Below are positions 25,220-33,893 of a stretch of DNA of 64,000 bases, piece after piece. Location: NCBI RefSeq assembly GCF_025809055.1, contig NZ_CP075529.1:3211501-3275500 (forward strand). The letters are read 5' to 3'. Numbering within the stretch: the stretch's first letter is position 1; every line of letters starts with the position of its first letter. The notes below the pieces were generated by a model. That model had not been told where the DNA came from and made no database searches. It was given only the letters and a program-made list of their open reading frames with translations. The DNA is from Devosia sp. Lineage in GTDB: Bacteria; Pseudomonadota; Alphaproteobacteria; Rhizobiales; Devosiaceae. Made by a program: the position numbers and the translations under genes.

Positions 25220-26903
25220 GGCCCGCCGCCATGAGGAAATCGAAATCGAGCCCGTCATCGGCCTGAGTAACGTGTTGATGGTAGAGCCGCGCATAACCGC
25301 GCTCGGGTGCCGGAGCCGGAGCCGGCAGGCCGGACATGCGCTCGGCCAGTTCCTCGGAACTGACCAGAAGGTCCAACCGGCGTTGCCGCACATCCAGCCG
25401 GATTCTGTCGCCAGTCCTGACGGCGGCCAATGGTCCCCCATCGGCCGCTTCTGGGGTGATGTGCAGCACGATGGTGCCGAAGGCGGTGCCGCTCATGCGC
25501 GCGTCGGAGAGGCGCACCATGTCCTTGACCCCCTGCCGGGCCAGGTGACGCGGAATGGGAATGTAGCCGGCCTCAGGCATGCCGGGCGCCCCCTTGGGTC
25601 CGGCATTGCGCAACACCAGAACATCGCCCGCGGCAATGTTGGGATCCTCGATGCGCTTGGTCATGTCCTCGACCGAGTCGAAGACGACGGCGCGGCCCTC
25701 ATGGACCTGCAGGTTCGGATCGGCAGCGGAATGCTTGATGACGGCGCCGCGCGGGGCGAGGTTGCCGGAGAGCACAGCAATGGCACCGGCATTGGAAATG
25801 GGATTGTGACGCGGCCGGATGATCTGCTCTTCGTGGCGCGCCGGCAGACCGGTGACAGCATCGGCCAGAGTGCCGCCAAAGGCGCGCGGGGCAGTCAGGT
25901 CGATGAGGCCGGTCAGTTCCGAAAGCAGGCGCGGAACGCCGCCGGCGGCGTGGAACTCGCCCATATAGCCGCTGCCGGAGGGCTTGAGGTCGACGAGAAC
26001 CGGGACCTGTTTGCCGATGGCGTCGAACTCGGCCATGTCGAGTCTTTTGCCCAGGCGGGCATGGATGGCGGCCATGTGAACGACGGCATTCGTCGAGCCT
26101 CCGAGGGCCTGCAGGGTAATCAGGCCGTTGCGCAGGGCCTGGGGGGTCAGCACCTGGGAGGCCGTGAGGCCGCTTTCGGCCATGGTCACGGCGGCGCGGC
26201 CGGTTTCCTCGGCAAGCCGGAACCGCTCCGAGGAAGTGGCGGGGGCGGAGCCCGACATGGGCAGGGCCAGGCCCATGGCCTCGACCAGGGCGGCCATGGT
26301 CGAGGCCGTGCCCATGACGGTGCAGGTGCCCACCGAACTGGCCAGGCGCCCGTTGATCTCGTTGATCTCGGCCTCGTCGATGGTGTCGGCCCTGAACTGG
26401 GCCCAGAGGCGCCGGCAATCGGTGCAGGCGCCCAGCCGTTCGCCGCGATGATTGCCGGTATCCATGGGGCCAGTGGGCAGCACGATGGCCGGCACCTCCC
26501 CGGATGCGGCGGCCATGACCTGAGCCGGAATGGTCTTGTCGCAGCCACCGATCAGGATGACAGAATCCATGGGCTGGGCCCGCACCATTTCCTCGGTTTC
26601 CATGGCCATCAGGTTGCGCAGAAACATCGAGGTGGGCGCGGCAAAGCTCTCATGGATGGACATGGTCGGGAAAACCATGGGCATGCCGCCCGCCAGCATG
26701 ACGCCGCGCTTGGCGGCTTCAATCAATTGCGGGACATTGCCGTGGCACGGATTATAGTCCGAATAGGTATTGGCAATGCCCACGATGGGGCGATCCAATG
26801 CATCGTCCGAATAGCCCATGGCCTTGATGAAGGCCTTGCGGAGAAACAGGGAAAAGTCCTGGTCGCCATAGCTCGTCAAACGTTTGCGAAGCCCGCGCGT
26901 CAC
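25212..26903 (-). CDS. IlvD/Edd-family dehydratase, probably a sugar-acid dehydratase
   Basis: 563 residues with the complete family cysteine set for the iron-sulphur cluster: NPCHGNVPQLIEA, GGCDKTIPAQ and GTCTVMGTASTM. GGSTNAVVHMAAI and the C-terminal swivelling domain (NPISNAGAIAVLSGNLAPRG) are also intact. The family includes dihydroxyacid dehydratase (IlvD) and sugar-acid dehydratases; the operon points to an aldonate such as arabonate or xylonate. I chose GTG 26903 because GGGAGGA lies 7 nt upstream. The operon promoter region holds a TATTATTG-like palindrome. Confidence 0.88.
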   Translation of the reverse strand: MTRGLRKRLTSYGDQDFSLFLRKAFIKAMGYSDDALDRPIVGIANTYSDYNPCHGNVPQLIEAAKRGVMLAGGMPMVFPTMSIHESFAAPTSMFLRNLMAMETEEMVRAQPMDSVILIGGCDKTIPAQVMAAASGEVPAIVLPTGPMDTGNHRGERLGACTDCRRLWAQFRADTIDEAEINEINGRLASSVGTCTVMGTASTMAALVEAMGLALPMSGSAPATSSERFRLAEETGRAAVTMAESGLTASQVLTPQALRNGLITLQALGGSTNAVVHMAAIHARLGKRLDMAEFDAIGKQVPVLVDLKPSGSGYMGEFHAAGGVPRLLSELTGLIDLTAPRAFGGTLADAVTGLPARHEEQIIRPRHNPISNAGAIAVLSGNLAPRGAVIKHSAADPNLQVHEGRAVVFDSVEDMTKRIEDPNIAAGDVLVLRNAGPKGAPGMPEAGYIPIPRHLARQGVKDMVRLSDARMSGTAFGTIVLHITPEAADGGPLAAVRTGDRIRLDVRQRRLDLLVSSEELAERMSGLPAPAPAPERGYARLYHQHVTQADDGLDFDFLMAAGHD

Positions 26904-26963
26904 CCTTGTCCTCCCGGCCGCCTTATCCTGCGGCGTTCTGAGGCCATTCCTACAGCCATTTGC

Positions 26964-26978
26964 ATTATTGTCAATAAT
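26964..26978. promoter_or_regulatory. Perfect operator-like palindrome ATTATTG-T-CAATAAT
   Basis: A 15-bp perfect palindrome about the central base, A/T-rich in a GC-rich genome. It stands 60 nt upstream of the dehydratase start in the divergent region 26904-27105. Its right half, TTGTCAATAAT, recurs at 27086-27097 (complement) and 30691-30704, with a near match at 30765 and 30798. It is the best-formed of the set and probably the primary site for the GntR-type protein encoded at 28147. Confidence 0.75.
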
Positions 26979-27085
26979 ACGTGGGCATGAAATGCGTGCC
27001 ACGGCTGTACGATCGGCTAAAACACGCGTAAAGTCAGGCAAATCTTCACAATTGCCGGAAATCAGGCTTGAGCCGGTTCTGGTGA

Positions 27086-27097
27086 TATTATTGACAA
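27086..27097 (-). promoter_or_regulatory. Second TTGTCAATAATA site before the Gfo/Idh gene
   Basis: The complement of TATTATTGACAA matches the half-site of the palindrome at 26964-26978. It lies 8 nt before the proposed GTG start of the rightward oxidoreductase gene, where a bound repressor would block initiation or elongation. The right arm of the palindrome is degenerate here. Confidence 0.6.
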
Positions 27098-27105
27098 GAG
27101 GGCGT

Positions 27106-28110
27106 GTGGTGCGAGTCGGTCTGGTGGGAGCAGGGTGGGTGACGCAATATCATCTGCCGGCTTGGGCGAAGGTGGACGGCGCCGAGGTGGTGGCGATATG
27201 CGATCCTGATCCGGTAGCGATGACGGCGCGGGCGGATGGTTTTGGGATTGCCGGGCGCTATGCCAGTCTCGAGGCCATGCTGGCGGGCGAAAAACTCGAT
27301 GCGCTCGACATTGCTACCCCGCGCCGGTTTCATGCGGCCAATGTGCGGGCCGGGGCCGCCGCGGGCCTGCCGATGCTGTGCCAGAAGCCGCTCGGGGTTG
27401 ATCTCGCAGAGGCTGAGGCGCTGGTGGCCGATGTCGGCGGCCGCGTGCCACTGATGGTGCATGAGAACTGGCGGTTCAGGCCCTATTATCGCCTTTTGCA
27501 AGACTGGATCGCCGAGGGTGTTCTCGGCACGCTCGTGGCCGCGCGGCTCGATTTTCAATCCAGCGGCATGATTGCGGGCGCCGACGGGCAGAGGCCCGCG
27601 CTGGTGCGGCAACCCTTTTTCCGAGATGAAGCCAGATTGCTGGTCATGGAGGTACTGATCCATCACCTCGACAGCCTGCGCTTCCTTCTGGGCGGGTTCG
27701 ACATGCAGTCTGCCCGCCTGGCGCGCAGCAATGACGACATCGTCGGGGAGGACAGCGCGATGTTGACTCTGTCACGCCGTGCCGACGGAATGCCGCTGAC
27801 GGTCTTTGGCAATCTGGCCGCCCATGGCGCCCCGCCGGCCCCCAGTGACCAATTGTGGATTTGGGGGCGCAATGGCACCATCCATCTCGATGGCCCGGTG
27901 CTGCGGCTCATGGGGCCGAGCCCGCGCGAGCAGCGCTTCGATGCGACCGAGAGTTATCAGGCGGCCTATGACGGGGCGATCGGCCATTTCGCCAGTGCCC
28001 TGCGGGCTGGAGAGGGTTTTGAAACCGATGCCGCCGACAATCTCGAAACGCTCGCGCTGGTCGAGGCGGCTTATCGGATGAGTGGATTTAAACCTCGCGG
28101 AGCATTCTGA
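27106..28110 (+). CDS. Gfo/Idh/MocA-family oxidoreductase
   Basis: 334 residues: a Rossmann domain opening with VGLVGAGWVTQYHLPAW, the CQKPLG motif in place of EKP at about residue 90, and the C-terminal substrate domain beginning HENWRFRPYYRLL. Members are NAD(P)-dependent sugar or cyclitol dehydrogenases. No ATG fits; GTG 27106 (or 27109) is preceded by AAGAGG. It diverges from the dehydratase operon and is followed by the GntR gene 36 nt downstream. An aldose 1-dehydrogenase role would complete an oxidative pathway with the other enzymes. Confidence 0.85.
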   Translation: MVRVGLVGAGWVTQYHLPAWAKVDGAEVVAICDPDPVAMTARADGFGIAGRYASLEAMLAGEKLDALDIATPRRFHAANVRAGAAAGLPMLCQKPLGVDLAEAEALVADVGGRVPLMVHENWRFRPYYRLLQDWIAEGVLGTLVAARLDFQSSGMIAGADGQRPALVRQPFFRDEARLLVMEVLIHHLDSLRFLLGGFDMQSARLARSNDDIVGEDSAMLTLSRRADGMPLTVFGNLAAHGAPPAPSDQLWIWGRNGTIHLDGPVLRLMGPSPREQRFDATESYQAAYDGAIGHFASALRAGEGFETDAADNLETLALVEAAYRMSGFKPRGAF

Positions 28111-28146
28111 TAGAGAACAGAGCCAGAGGTGTGCAGGGGAGTCGGC

Positions 28147-28800
28147 ATGTCCGATCTGAACGCGGATATCGAGCTTGACGATGAGCGGATTGTCCGGGCG
28201 CTGGAAGAAGACATTATTTTCGGCCGCCTGGCACCGGGTGCGCGGCTGACCGAGGATTCGCTGCTGTCGCGCTTTCCGGTGACCCGGCATTTCGTTCGTC
28301 AGGCCCTGGTGCAACTTGAGCAAATGGGCATCGTCGTACGCGAGCGCAACAAGGGCGCCATGGTGCGCACGCTGACCCCCGATGAGGTGCGCCAGATCTA
28401 TGCCGTGCGCGAACTGGTGCAGCGCCAGGCGGCGCTGCTGATCCCGCTGCCGGCGCCCCAAGCGCTGATCGATGAATTGCTCGAAATCCATGAGGAGCAC
28501 GGCGAGCATATCGAGAGCGGCTATCTGCGCGGCGTACACGAGACCAATGACCGCTTTCACCTGACGCTGTTCGGCGCCTGCGGCAACAAATACCTGGTGC
28601 AGACCATCGAGCTCTACATGCGCTACAGCTTGCCGGTGCGTGCCAATTCCATGGCGGATCGGGCGGCGCTGGATATTGCCCACAGCCAGCATCGGCTGAT
28701 GATCGAAATGCTGAGCGGCCGGGACAATTGGCTTCTAGCACAGCTGTGCGTGGATCACCTGCAGCCGTCGAAGCGGCGGTATATTGGTCTGGTGGGCTAG
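28147..28800 (+). CDS. GntR-family (FCD) transcriptional regulator
   Basis: 217 residues: an N-terminal winged helix (about 12-75; RLTEDSLLSRFPVTRHFVRQALVQLEQMGIV) and an all-helical FCD ligand domain with its metal-binding His/Asp pattern (HETNDRFHLTLFGACGN, later AHSQHRLMIEML). FCD regulators usually sense small organic or sugar acids. ATG 28147 is preceded by AGGGGAG. Its position between the sugar-acid operon and the GH39/ABC genes makes it the prime candidate to bind the repeated TTGTCRATAA sites. Confidence 0.9.
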   Translation: MSDLNADIELDDERIVRALEEDIIFGRLAPGARLTEDSLLSRFPVTRHFVRQALVQLEQMGIVVRERNKGAMVRTLTPDEVRQIYAVRELVQRQAALLIPLPAPQALIDELLEIHEEHGEHIESGYLRGVHETNDRFHLTLFGACGNKYLVQTIELYMRYSLPVRANSMADRAALDIAHSQHRLMIEMLSGRDNWLLAQLCVDHLQPSKRRYIGLVG

Positions 28801-28883
28801 GGCGGGATTGTAGCGACCCGAGGGCCGGCTGGATTTGGTGACATCGCTCCAGCGAGGGCCAAATCTCTTTGTGTGCCTCTAAC

Positions 28884-28911
28884 GGAGGTCCCCGCTTTCG
28901 CGGGGATGACG
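28884..28911. repeat. Short GC-rich hairpin, GGTCCCCGC-TTTC-GCGGGGATGACG
   Basis: TCCCCGC and GCGGGGA pair around TTTC, followed by TGACG. It is one arm of the same general repeat type as 3743-3846. It lies after the GntR stop and may help end that transcript. Nothing else is evident in 28801-28950. Confidence 0.6.
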
Positions 28912-28955
28912 TTATCGACTTGGGACGGTCCCCGGCCAAGCCCAAAGAAGGAGAA

Positions 28956-28990
28956 AGCACCCCGCCATTCGGGAGGATTGACGGGGTGCT
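28956..28990 (-). terminator. Hairpin terminator at the end of the GH39 gene
   Basis: AGCACCCCG (28956-28964) and CGGGGTGCT (28982-28990) form a perfect 9-bp stem with a 17-nt loop. Read on the minus strand it is followed by TTTCTCCTT, a moderate U-rich tract. It sits between convergent genes and could serve both. Confidence 0.6.
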
Positions 28991-29005
28991 AGCGCATCGA
29001 CTCGG

Positions 29006-30607
29006 TTAGTAGTCGATGCGGAGGAGGGAGACGCCCTGGCGGGGGAGGTGGGTGGAGAGCGTGGCAGCGCCAGAGGTGGCGTCGGCGGTGCCGGATTCGA
29101 GGACGGCGAGTTGGCCTGCGGCTTCCAGCTTTTTGTAGTCGTCGCCGGTGATCGTCTGGGGTGACCCCATGGCTTTCCACACGCCGAAGGAATTGGAGTG
29201 GTCCTTGTCCATGCGGTAGTGGGTGAGTTTGTGATTGCCCGGCTTGATATTGTTCAGGGCCAGGGTGACGTTGGCGGCACCATCCTCAACGTCGTCATCG
29301 TGATAATTCCAGACCAGAATCGAGACGCCGGTCTCATCGCTGGTGGCCACGGCATTGACGTCGGGCTGATCGCGGACGCCATGCTCCATAATGGTATCGA
29401 TGGAAATGGCGTGGTCGGACTTGGCCTCGATCCATTCGCCCTTGAGCTTGCCGAGCATGCGGAAGCCGTTGAGCACCGCCTTGTCGACGCCATTGGTCGC
29501 CAGATCGCGGAAGCCGTCATACCAGGGCTGGTCCTCGAACAGGAAGGCCCAGGTCACCGCGCCTTCAATCTCGACGCCGGCGCGCTGGCTGAGTTCATAG
29601 GTGCGGATCATGCTTTCAACCACATAAGCGCCGTAGAGCGGGCCGTTGCGATAGCCGTTCTGCGGGTGGACGCGCGCCGAGCAGGCGGCGCAGCCTTCGG
29701 GGTCGGACTCGCCGATGACTGTGGGCAGGTGGCGCAGGGTCGGGAACTCGTTGACGATGGCGAGGTTCGCTTCGATATCGCGCAACTGCTTGTGCAGGCC
29801 CATGCGCACATGGTCCTTCCAGATCACCGGATTGCCCTTGGCATGGAAGGCGATGAAGTCGATCGGCGAATTGTTGTCGACGACGTGCTGCAGGAATTCG
29901 CGCAGGAATTTCTGTGCCTTGGGATTGTTGAAGGCGCCGCAGGTGTGCGGGCCGCCGACGCGGGCGCCGGGCAGGGCCGATTTGATGGCCTTGGCGGTGA
30001 CGTCGTACATCTGGCAGAATTCGGGAATGGTGCCTTTCCAATAGAGCCCGTCCGGTTCGTTCCAGACCTCCCAGGGCCAGGCGAGCACCGTGCTCTCGCC
30101 ATAGCGGTCCGCCAGATGCCGGGCCCAGGCGTGGACCAGATCGCCCCATTTCTTGAGATCGTTAGGCGGATTGGCCCAGCCAGTCATGATCGTGGCGTAT
30201 TTGTCCTCCGGGGCCCAGTGGTGCTTGTAGGGACCGGGATCGTCTGACAGGGCTTCGGGCATGAAGCCCACCTGGATCAGCGGAATATTTCCGGCCTCGA
30301 CATAGGCGTCGAAGATCTGGTCCATGATGGTCCAGTCATAGACGGGATTGCCGGCCTCGTCCTCGGTATAGGCATTGGTCGAGCCCCATTTCAGCGCATA
30401 TTTGCCATCGCCCGAAGTCAGCAGGTTATGCGTGCGGATGCGGGGCGGCTCCGGGCTCAGTTCCGTCAGCGCCTTGAGCAGCTTCTTGCCATTGTCCGTG
30501 TTCGTATAGTTGGGCTCGTCATAGCCGAACCAGTTCCACAACGGCCGGTAAGCGCCGCGGCTCACGCCTGCATCGACCGCGATGCGGACGTCATAAGTCG
30601 CTTTCAT
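29006..30607 (-). CDS. GH39-family glycosidase, probably cytoplasmic beta-xylosidase-like
   Basis: 533 residues. The opening, RPLWNWFGYDEPNY then RIRTHNLL and KWGSTNAYTEDEAG, is typical of GH39 (beta-xylosidase, alpha-iduronidase). The acid/base Glu184 is in VWNEPDG and the probable nucleophile Glu300 in VIGESDPEG. A beta-sandwich domain follows from ~residue 390. There is no signal peptide, so it would act on imported oligosaccharides. ATG 30607 is preceded by GGAGA. The gene diverges from the ABC importer genes, whose promoter region it shares. The exact sugar cannot be read from sequence. Confidence 0.87.
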   Translation of the reverse strand: MKATYDVRIAVDAGVSRGAYRPLWNWFGYDEPNYTNTDNGKKLLKALTELSPEPPRIRTHNLLTSGDGKYALKWGSTNAYTEDEAGNPVYDWTIMDQIFDAYVEAGNIPLIQVGFMPEALSDDPGPYKHHWAPEDKYATIMTGWANPPNDLKKWGDLVHAWARHLADRYGESTVLAWPWEVWNEPDGLYWKGTIPEFCQMYDVTAKAIKSALPGARVGGPHTCGAFNNPKAQKFLREFLQHVVDNNSPIDFIAFHAKGNPVIWKDHVRMGLHKQLRDIEANLAIVNEFPTLRHLPTVIGESDPEGCAACSARVHPQNGYRNGPLYGAYVVESMIRTYELSQRAGVEIEGAVTWAFLFEDQPWYDGFRDLATNGVDKAVLNGFRMLGKLKGEWIEAKSDHAISIDTIMEHGVRDQPDVNAVATSDETGVSILVWNYHDDDVEDGAANVTLALNNIKPGNHKLTHYRMDKDHSNSFGVWKAMGSPQTITGDDYKKLEAAGQLAVLESGTADATSGAATLSTHLPRQGVSLLRIDY

Positions 30608-30932
30608 CGGAATTCTCCACTTTGAACATGGACAGGCCCGCCGCTTCGGTCGGGCGATCATCGATATCTAGACTAACTTTACGCCCAAGGTTGTCAATAA
30701 TATACCTGTGAAATTGCAGCCAGTTGGCGAGAAACTGCCAAAAAATGGCGCTTCGAGTGCCATTTTGTCGATAATCCAGTTGCCCTGCGGACAGAAATTG
30801 TCGATAAAGAGGCTGGATCGGGGTTGCAGGAGGAGACTGCGCGCCCTGCGCCGGATCGAGGGAAGGCGACAAAGCCGGGGCCTTGGCCCCCATGGGTCGC
30901 TGTCCGCAAAGCGGGCTTCAGGAGGAACGACA
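30608..30932. promoter_or_regulatory. Divergent control region with three TTGTCRATAA sites
   Basis: This 325-bp gap separates GH39 (leftward) from the ABC importer (rightward). Sites are TTGTCAATAATATA (30691-30704), TTTTGTCGATAATCC (30763-30777) and ATTGTCGATAAA (30797-30808), all on the plus strand and spaced 73 and 33 bp. The first repeats the operator half-site found before the dehydratase and Gfo/Idh genes. GGAGGAAC at 30920-30927 is the ribosome site of the importer binding-protein gene. Confidence 0.7.
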
Positions 30933-32822
30933 ATGCTAATGAAGAAGCTGGCCGCAGCCGCACTTGTCATCGCCGCGTCGGTGATGCCGGTTGCTGCCCA
31001 GGATTTTATCGCGGGCATCCCCCGCCAGGAGGCTCTGATCATCCAGGGACCGGCCGCGCAGAATGCCGAATGGTTCAACCTGTGGGCGCCGGGCGGCGGG
31101 GCCAGCAATAATGGATTGCAGCAGCTGACCGCCGACACATTCTGGTTCATCAATCCCGACGGCACCGGGGAGGCGGCCTGGACCAATGCCCTGGCAGCGG
31201 ATCGGCCGGTCTATAATGAGGACTTCACCCAGATGACGGTGACGCTCAAGGAGGGTATCTTCTGGAGCGATGGGGTCGAATTCACCGCAGATGACGTCGT
31301 CTATACCGTCGAGACCCAGATTGCCAATCCGGGCATGGGCTGGAGCGCGCCGTTCACGGTCAATGTCGACAGCGTCGAGTCACCCGACCGCAATACGGTC
31401 ATCTTCAATCTCAAGGCGCCCAATTCGCGCTTCCATACGCTCTTCACGGTGCGCTGGAATGCTGCCTGGATCATGCCCAAGCATGTGTTCGAAGGGGTCG
31501 AGGACCCGCTGACCTTCAACAACAACCCGCCGGTCTCGCTTTCGGCCTATCAGCTGCACAGTTACGACACGGCCGGCAACTGGGTGATCTGGAAGCTGCG
31601 TGAGGACTGGCAGCGCACATCGATCGGCATGGAACTGAGCGAGGCGCCCGAGGTCAAATACGTGGTCTATCGCAATGCCGGCAATCCGGATGCGCGCGTC
31701 ATCGAGCAGATGAACCACAATCTCGACGTGATCAACGACATTGCCCCCGAGGGCATGTTCACAATCGCCCGGGACGCTGCCGATACGACCGCCTACTGGT
31801 TCCCTGGTTTCCCCTTTGCCCATCCCGACCCGACATTGCCATCCGTGCTGTTCAATCATCAGCGCGAGCCCTTTGCCGACAAGGACGTGCGTTGGGCGCT
31901 GGCGCTGTTGATCGATATCCGCTCGGTGTCCATGGGCTCCTATCGTGGCGCGGCCAATCTGGCAGCGCTTTCGACCCCGCCCACAGGTACGGCGATCACC
32001 GACTATTATGTGCCGATGCAGGACTGGCTCGCCAATTTCGAACTCGACACCGGCAATGGCATGATCAAGCCCTATGATCCGACCGTTTCCGAGCAGATTG
32101 CGGCGCTGGTGAAACCGCAATGGGGCGACAGCATTCCCGAGGACACCGAACAGCTCAAGCGCATGTTCGGCTTCGGCTGGTGGAAGCAGGATACAGCGGC
32201 GGCCGCCGCGCTGCTGCAGAAGGCCGGCTTCACCAAGAACGGCAACCAGTGGCTGAAGCCCGACGGCACCCCGTTCACCATCAAGCTCATGGTCGAGGGT
32301 GACAATATCCCGACCCTGGCTCGCGCCGGCACCATCATCGCCCAGCAATGGTCGATGGAAGGCATCCAGACAACGGTCGATGTCGCCGGTCCCACCAATG
32401 GCCAGCGCCTGGGCGGCGGTGACTACGACGTCGCCATCTACTGGACGGTCGAGACCTGGGGTGGTCATCCCGATCTCTCGTTCTTCCTCGAGAGCTATCA
32501 CTCCGACTTCATCAAGCCGGCCGGAGAAATCCAGCCGCCGCGCAACCTGACGCGCTGGCAGGATGAACGCCTCGACGAGATCATCGAAGCCAACCGCACG
32601 GTGAACTTCGACTCGCCCGAAGTGGCGGAGCTCGGCATGGACTATCTCAAGCTGGCGGTCGAGGAGATGCCGTTCATTCCGCTGATGGCCTACAACAAGT
32701 TCGCGCCGTTCGACACGACATACTGGACCGGCTACCCGAGCGCCGCCGACCCGTATTCGGCTTCGGGACCGTTCTGGTCGAACCTGCGCTACATGGTTGT
32801 TGCGCTCAAGTCTGCCAACTAG
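30933..32822 (+). CDS. ABC importer substrate-binding protein, family 5 (peptide/oligosaccharide type)
   Basis: 629 residues with a cleavable signal peptide (KKLAAAALVIAASVMPVAA, then QDF). It is an SBP_bac_5 periplasmic binding protein with typical TVTLKEGIFWSDGVEFTADDVVYT and FADKDVRWALALLIDI. Although the family is named for peptides, several members bind plant-derived oligosaccharides. Its pairing with GH39 and a sugar-acid operon suggests such a ligand here. AGGAGGAAC supports ATG 30933. It is the first gene of a five-gene operon ending at 36603. Confidence 0.9.
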   Translation: MLMKKLAAAALVIAASVMPVAAQDFIAGIPRQEALIIQGPAAQNAEWFNLWAPGGGASNNGLQQLTADTFWFINPDGTGEAAWTNALAADRPVYNEDFTQMTVTLKEGIFWSDGVEFTADDVVYTVETQIANPGMGWSAPFTVNVDSVESPDRNTVIFNLKAPNSRFHTLFTVRWNAAWIMPKHVFEGVEDPLTFNNNPPVSLSAYQLHSYDTAGNWVIWKLREDWQRTSIGMELSEAPEVKYVVYRNAGNPDARVIEQMNHNLDVINDIAPEGMFTIARDAADTTAYWFPGFPFAHPDPTLPSVLFNHQREPFADKDVRWALALLIDIRSVSMGSYRGAANLAALSTPPTGTAITDYYVPMQDWLANFELDTGNGMIKPYDPTVSEQIAALVKPQWGDSIPEDTEQLKRMFGFGWWKQDTAAAAALLQKAGFTKNGNQWLKPDGTPFTIKLMVEGDNIPTLARAGTIIAQQWSMEGIQTTVDVAGPTNGQRLGGGDYDVAIYWTVETWGGHPDLSFFLESYHSDFIKPAGEIQPPRNLTRWQDERLDEIIEANRTVNFDSPEVAELGMDYLKLAVEEMPFIPLMAYNKFAPFDTTYWTGYPSAADPYSASGPFWSNLRYMVVALKSAN

Positions 32823-32828
32823 CACCGG

Positions 32829-32853
32829 CGGGCGGGGCTTTCGGCCCCGCCCG
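32829..32853 (+). terminator. Stem-loop between binding-protein and permease genes
   Basis: CGGGCGGGGC (32829-32838) and GCCCCGCCCG (32844-32853) pair perfectly around TTTCG, 7 nt after the SBP stop. There is no long T-run (TTCCCG follows), so it is better read as a partial terminator or 3'-end stabiliser. Such hairpins often raise the binding-protein to permease ratio in ABC operons. Confidence 0.6.
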
Positions 32854-32885
32854 TTCCCGAGCAAACCCACGTGAGCGGACCACCG

Positions 32886-33890
32886 ATGGACGGCTTTGCC
32901 AAATATCTCGGCCGGCGCCTCTTCCAGTTTTTCCTCGTGATCTTCCTGGGCGTGTCGCTGGCGTTTCTGATCACCAACCTGTCGCCGGTTGATCCGGTGG
33001 AACAGTCGGTGGCGCTGATGACCAATTTCGGCGCGACCGATCCAAGGTCGGTCGAACTCATGCGCCAGGCCCTGCAGGAACTCTATGGCCTGGAGGGGTC
33101 GATGCTGGATCAGTACCTGGCCTTCTGGGGGCGCGTGCTTCGCGGCGATTTCGGTCCTTCGCTCTCGGCCTTTCCCACCCCGGTCATGTCCTTGATCATG
33201 GGCGCTCTGCCCTGGACAATCGGTCTGCTCTCCCTGTCGCTGGTGATCACCTGGTGCCTGGGCAACCTGCTCGGGGCCCTGGCCGGCTATTACCGCTCCA
33301 ACCTCTTGCTGAAACTGTCCGGCGCCGCCGTCATGGCGCTGCATCCGGTGCCGGCCTATATCATCGGGCTCTGCCTGCTGCTCGGCTTCGGCTTCATCTG
33401 GCCAATCCTGCCCATATCGGGCGGCGCGCAGATGAACCTGCAGCCCGGACTGACCCTCGAGTACCTGCGCTCGCTGATCGTGCACGGCACCTTGCCGGCC
33501 CTGACCCTGGTCCTGGTCGGCCTGGGCAGCTGGTTCATCTCGATGCGCTCTCTGGTGTCCAACATCGTCACCGACGACCACGTCGTCTATGCCGAGCTCG
33601 GGGGCGTCTCATCGGGCAAGATCTTCTCGCAATATGTGGCGCGCAACGCCCTGCTGCCGCAGTTGACCGGCCTTGCGCTCAGCCTGGGCAATGTCTTCGG
33701 CGGCGCGGTGATCACCGAATTCCTGTTCAACTATCCGGGCGTCGGGCGGCTGATGATCCAGGGCATCTACCGGGGCGATTATGCGCTGGTGCTCGGGGTG
33801 ACCACCATCTCGATCATCGCCGTCGCCGTTGCCGTGTTCATCATCGATCTTGTCTATCCGCTGATCGATCCACGCGTGAGGCTGGGCTGA
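32886..33890 (+). CDS. ABC importer permease (DppB/OppB type)
   Basis: About 334 residues with six TM segments. It has an N-terminal TM helix (RRLFQFFLVIFLGVSLAFLITNL), a large periplasmic loop, and the EAA motif region YAELGGVSSGKIFSQYVARNALLPQ that contacts the ATPase. The end, VFIIDLVYPLIDPRVRLG, is diagnostic of the DppB group. ATG 32886 is used; GTG 32871 would add five residues. It is followed by the partner permease after 3 nt. Confidence 0.9.
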   Translation: MDGFAKYLGRRLFQFFLVIFLGVSLAFLITNLSPVDPVEQSVALMTNFGATDPRSVELMRQALQELYGLEGSMLDQYLAFWGRVLRGDFGPSLSAFPTPVMSLIMGALPWTIGLLSLSLVITWCLGNLLGALAGYYRSNLLLKLSGAAVMALHPVPAYIIGLCLLLGFGFIWPILPISGGAQMNLQPGLTLEYLRSLIVHGTLPALTLVLVGLGSWFISMRSLVSNIVTDDHVVYAELGGVSSGKIFSQYVARNALLPQLTGLALSLGNVFGGAVITEFLFNYPGVGRLMIQGIYRGDYALVLGVTTISIIAVAVAVFIIDLVYPLIDPRVRLG

Positions 33891-33893
33891 ACC

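Noticed and set aside
31380..33581. A 733-codon open frame on the minus strand under the importer genes
   Set aside because: It is His/Gln/Arg/Gly-rich antisense of an ABC binding protein and permease, a usual artefact of high GC and codon bias.
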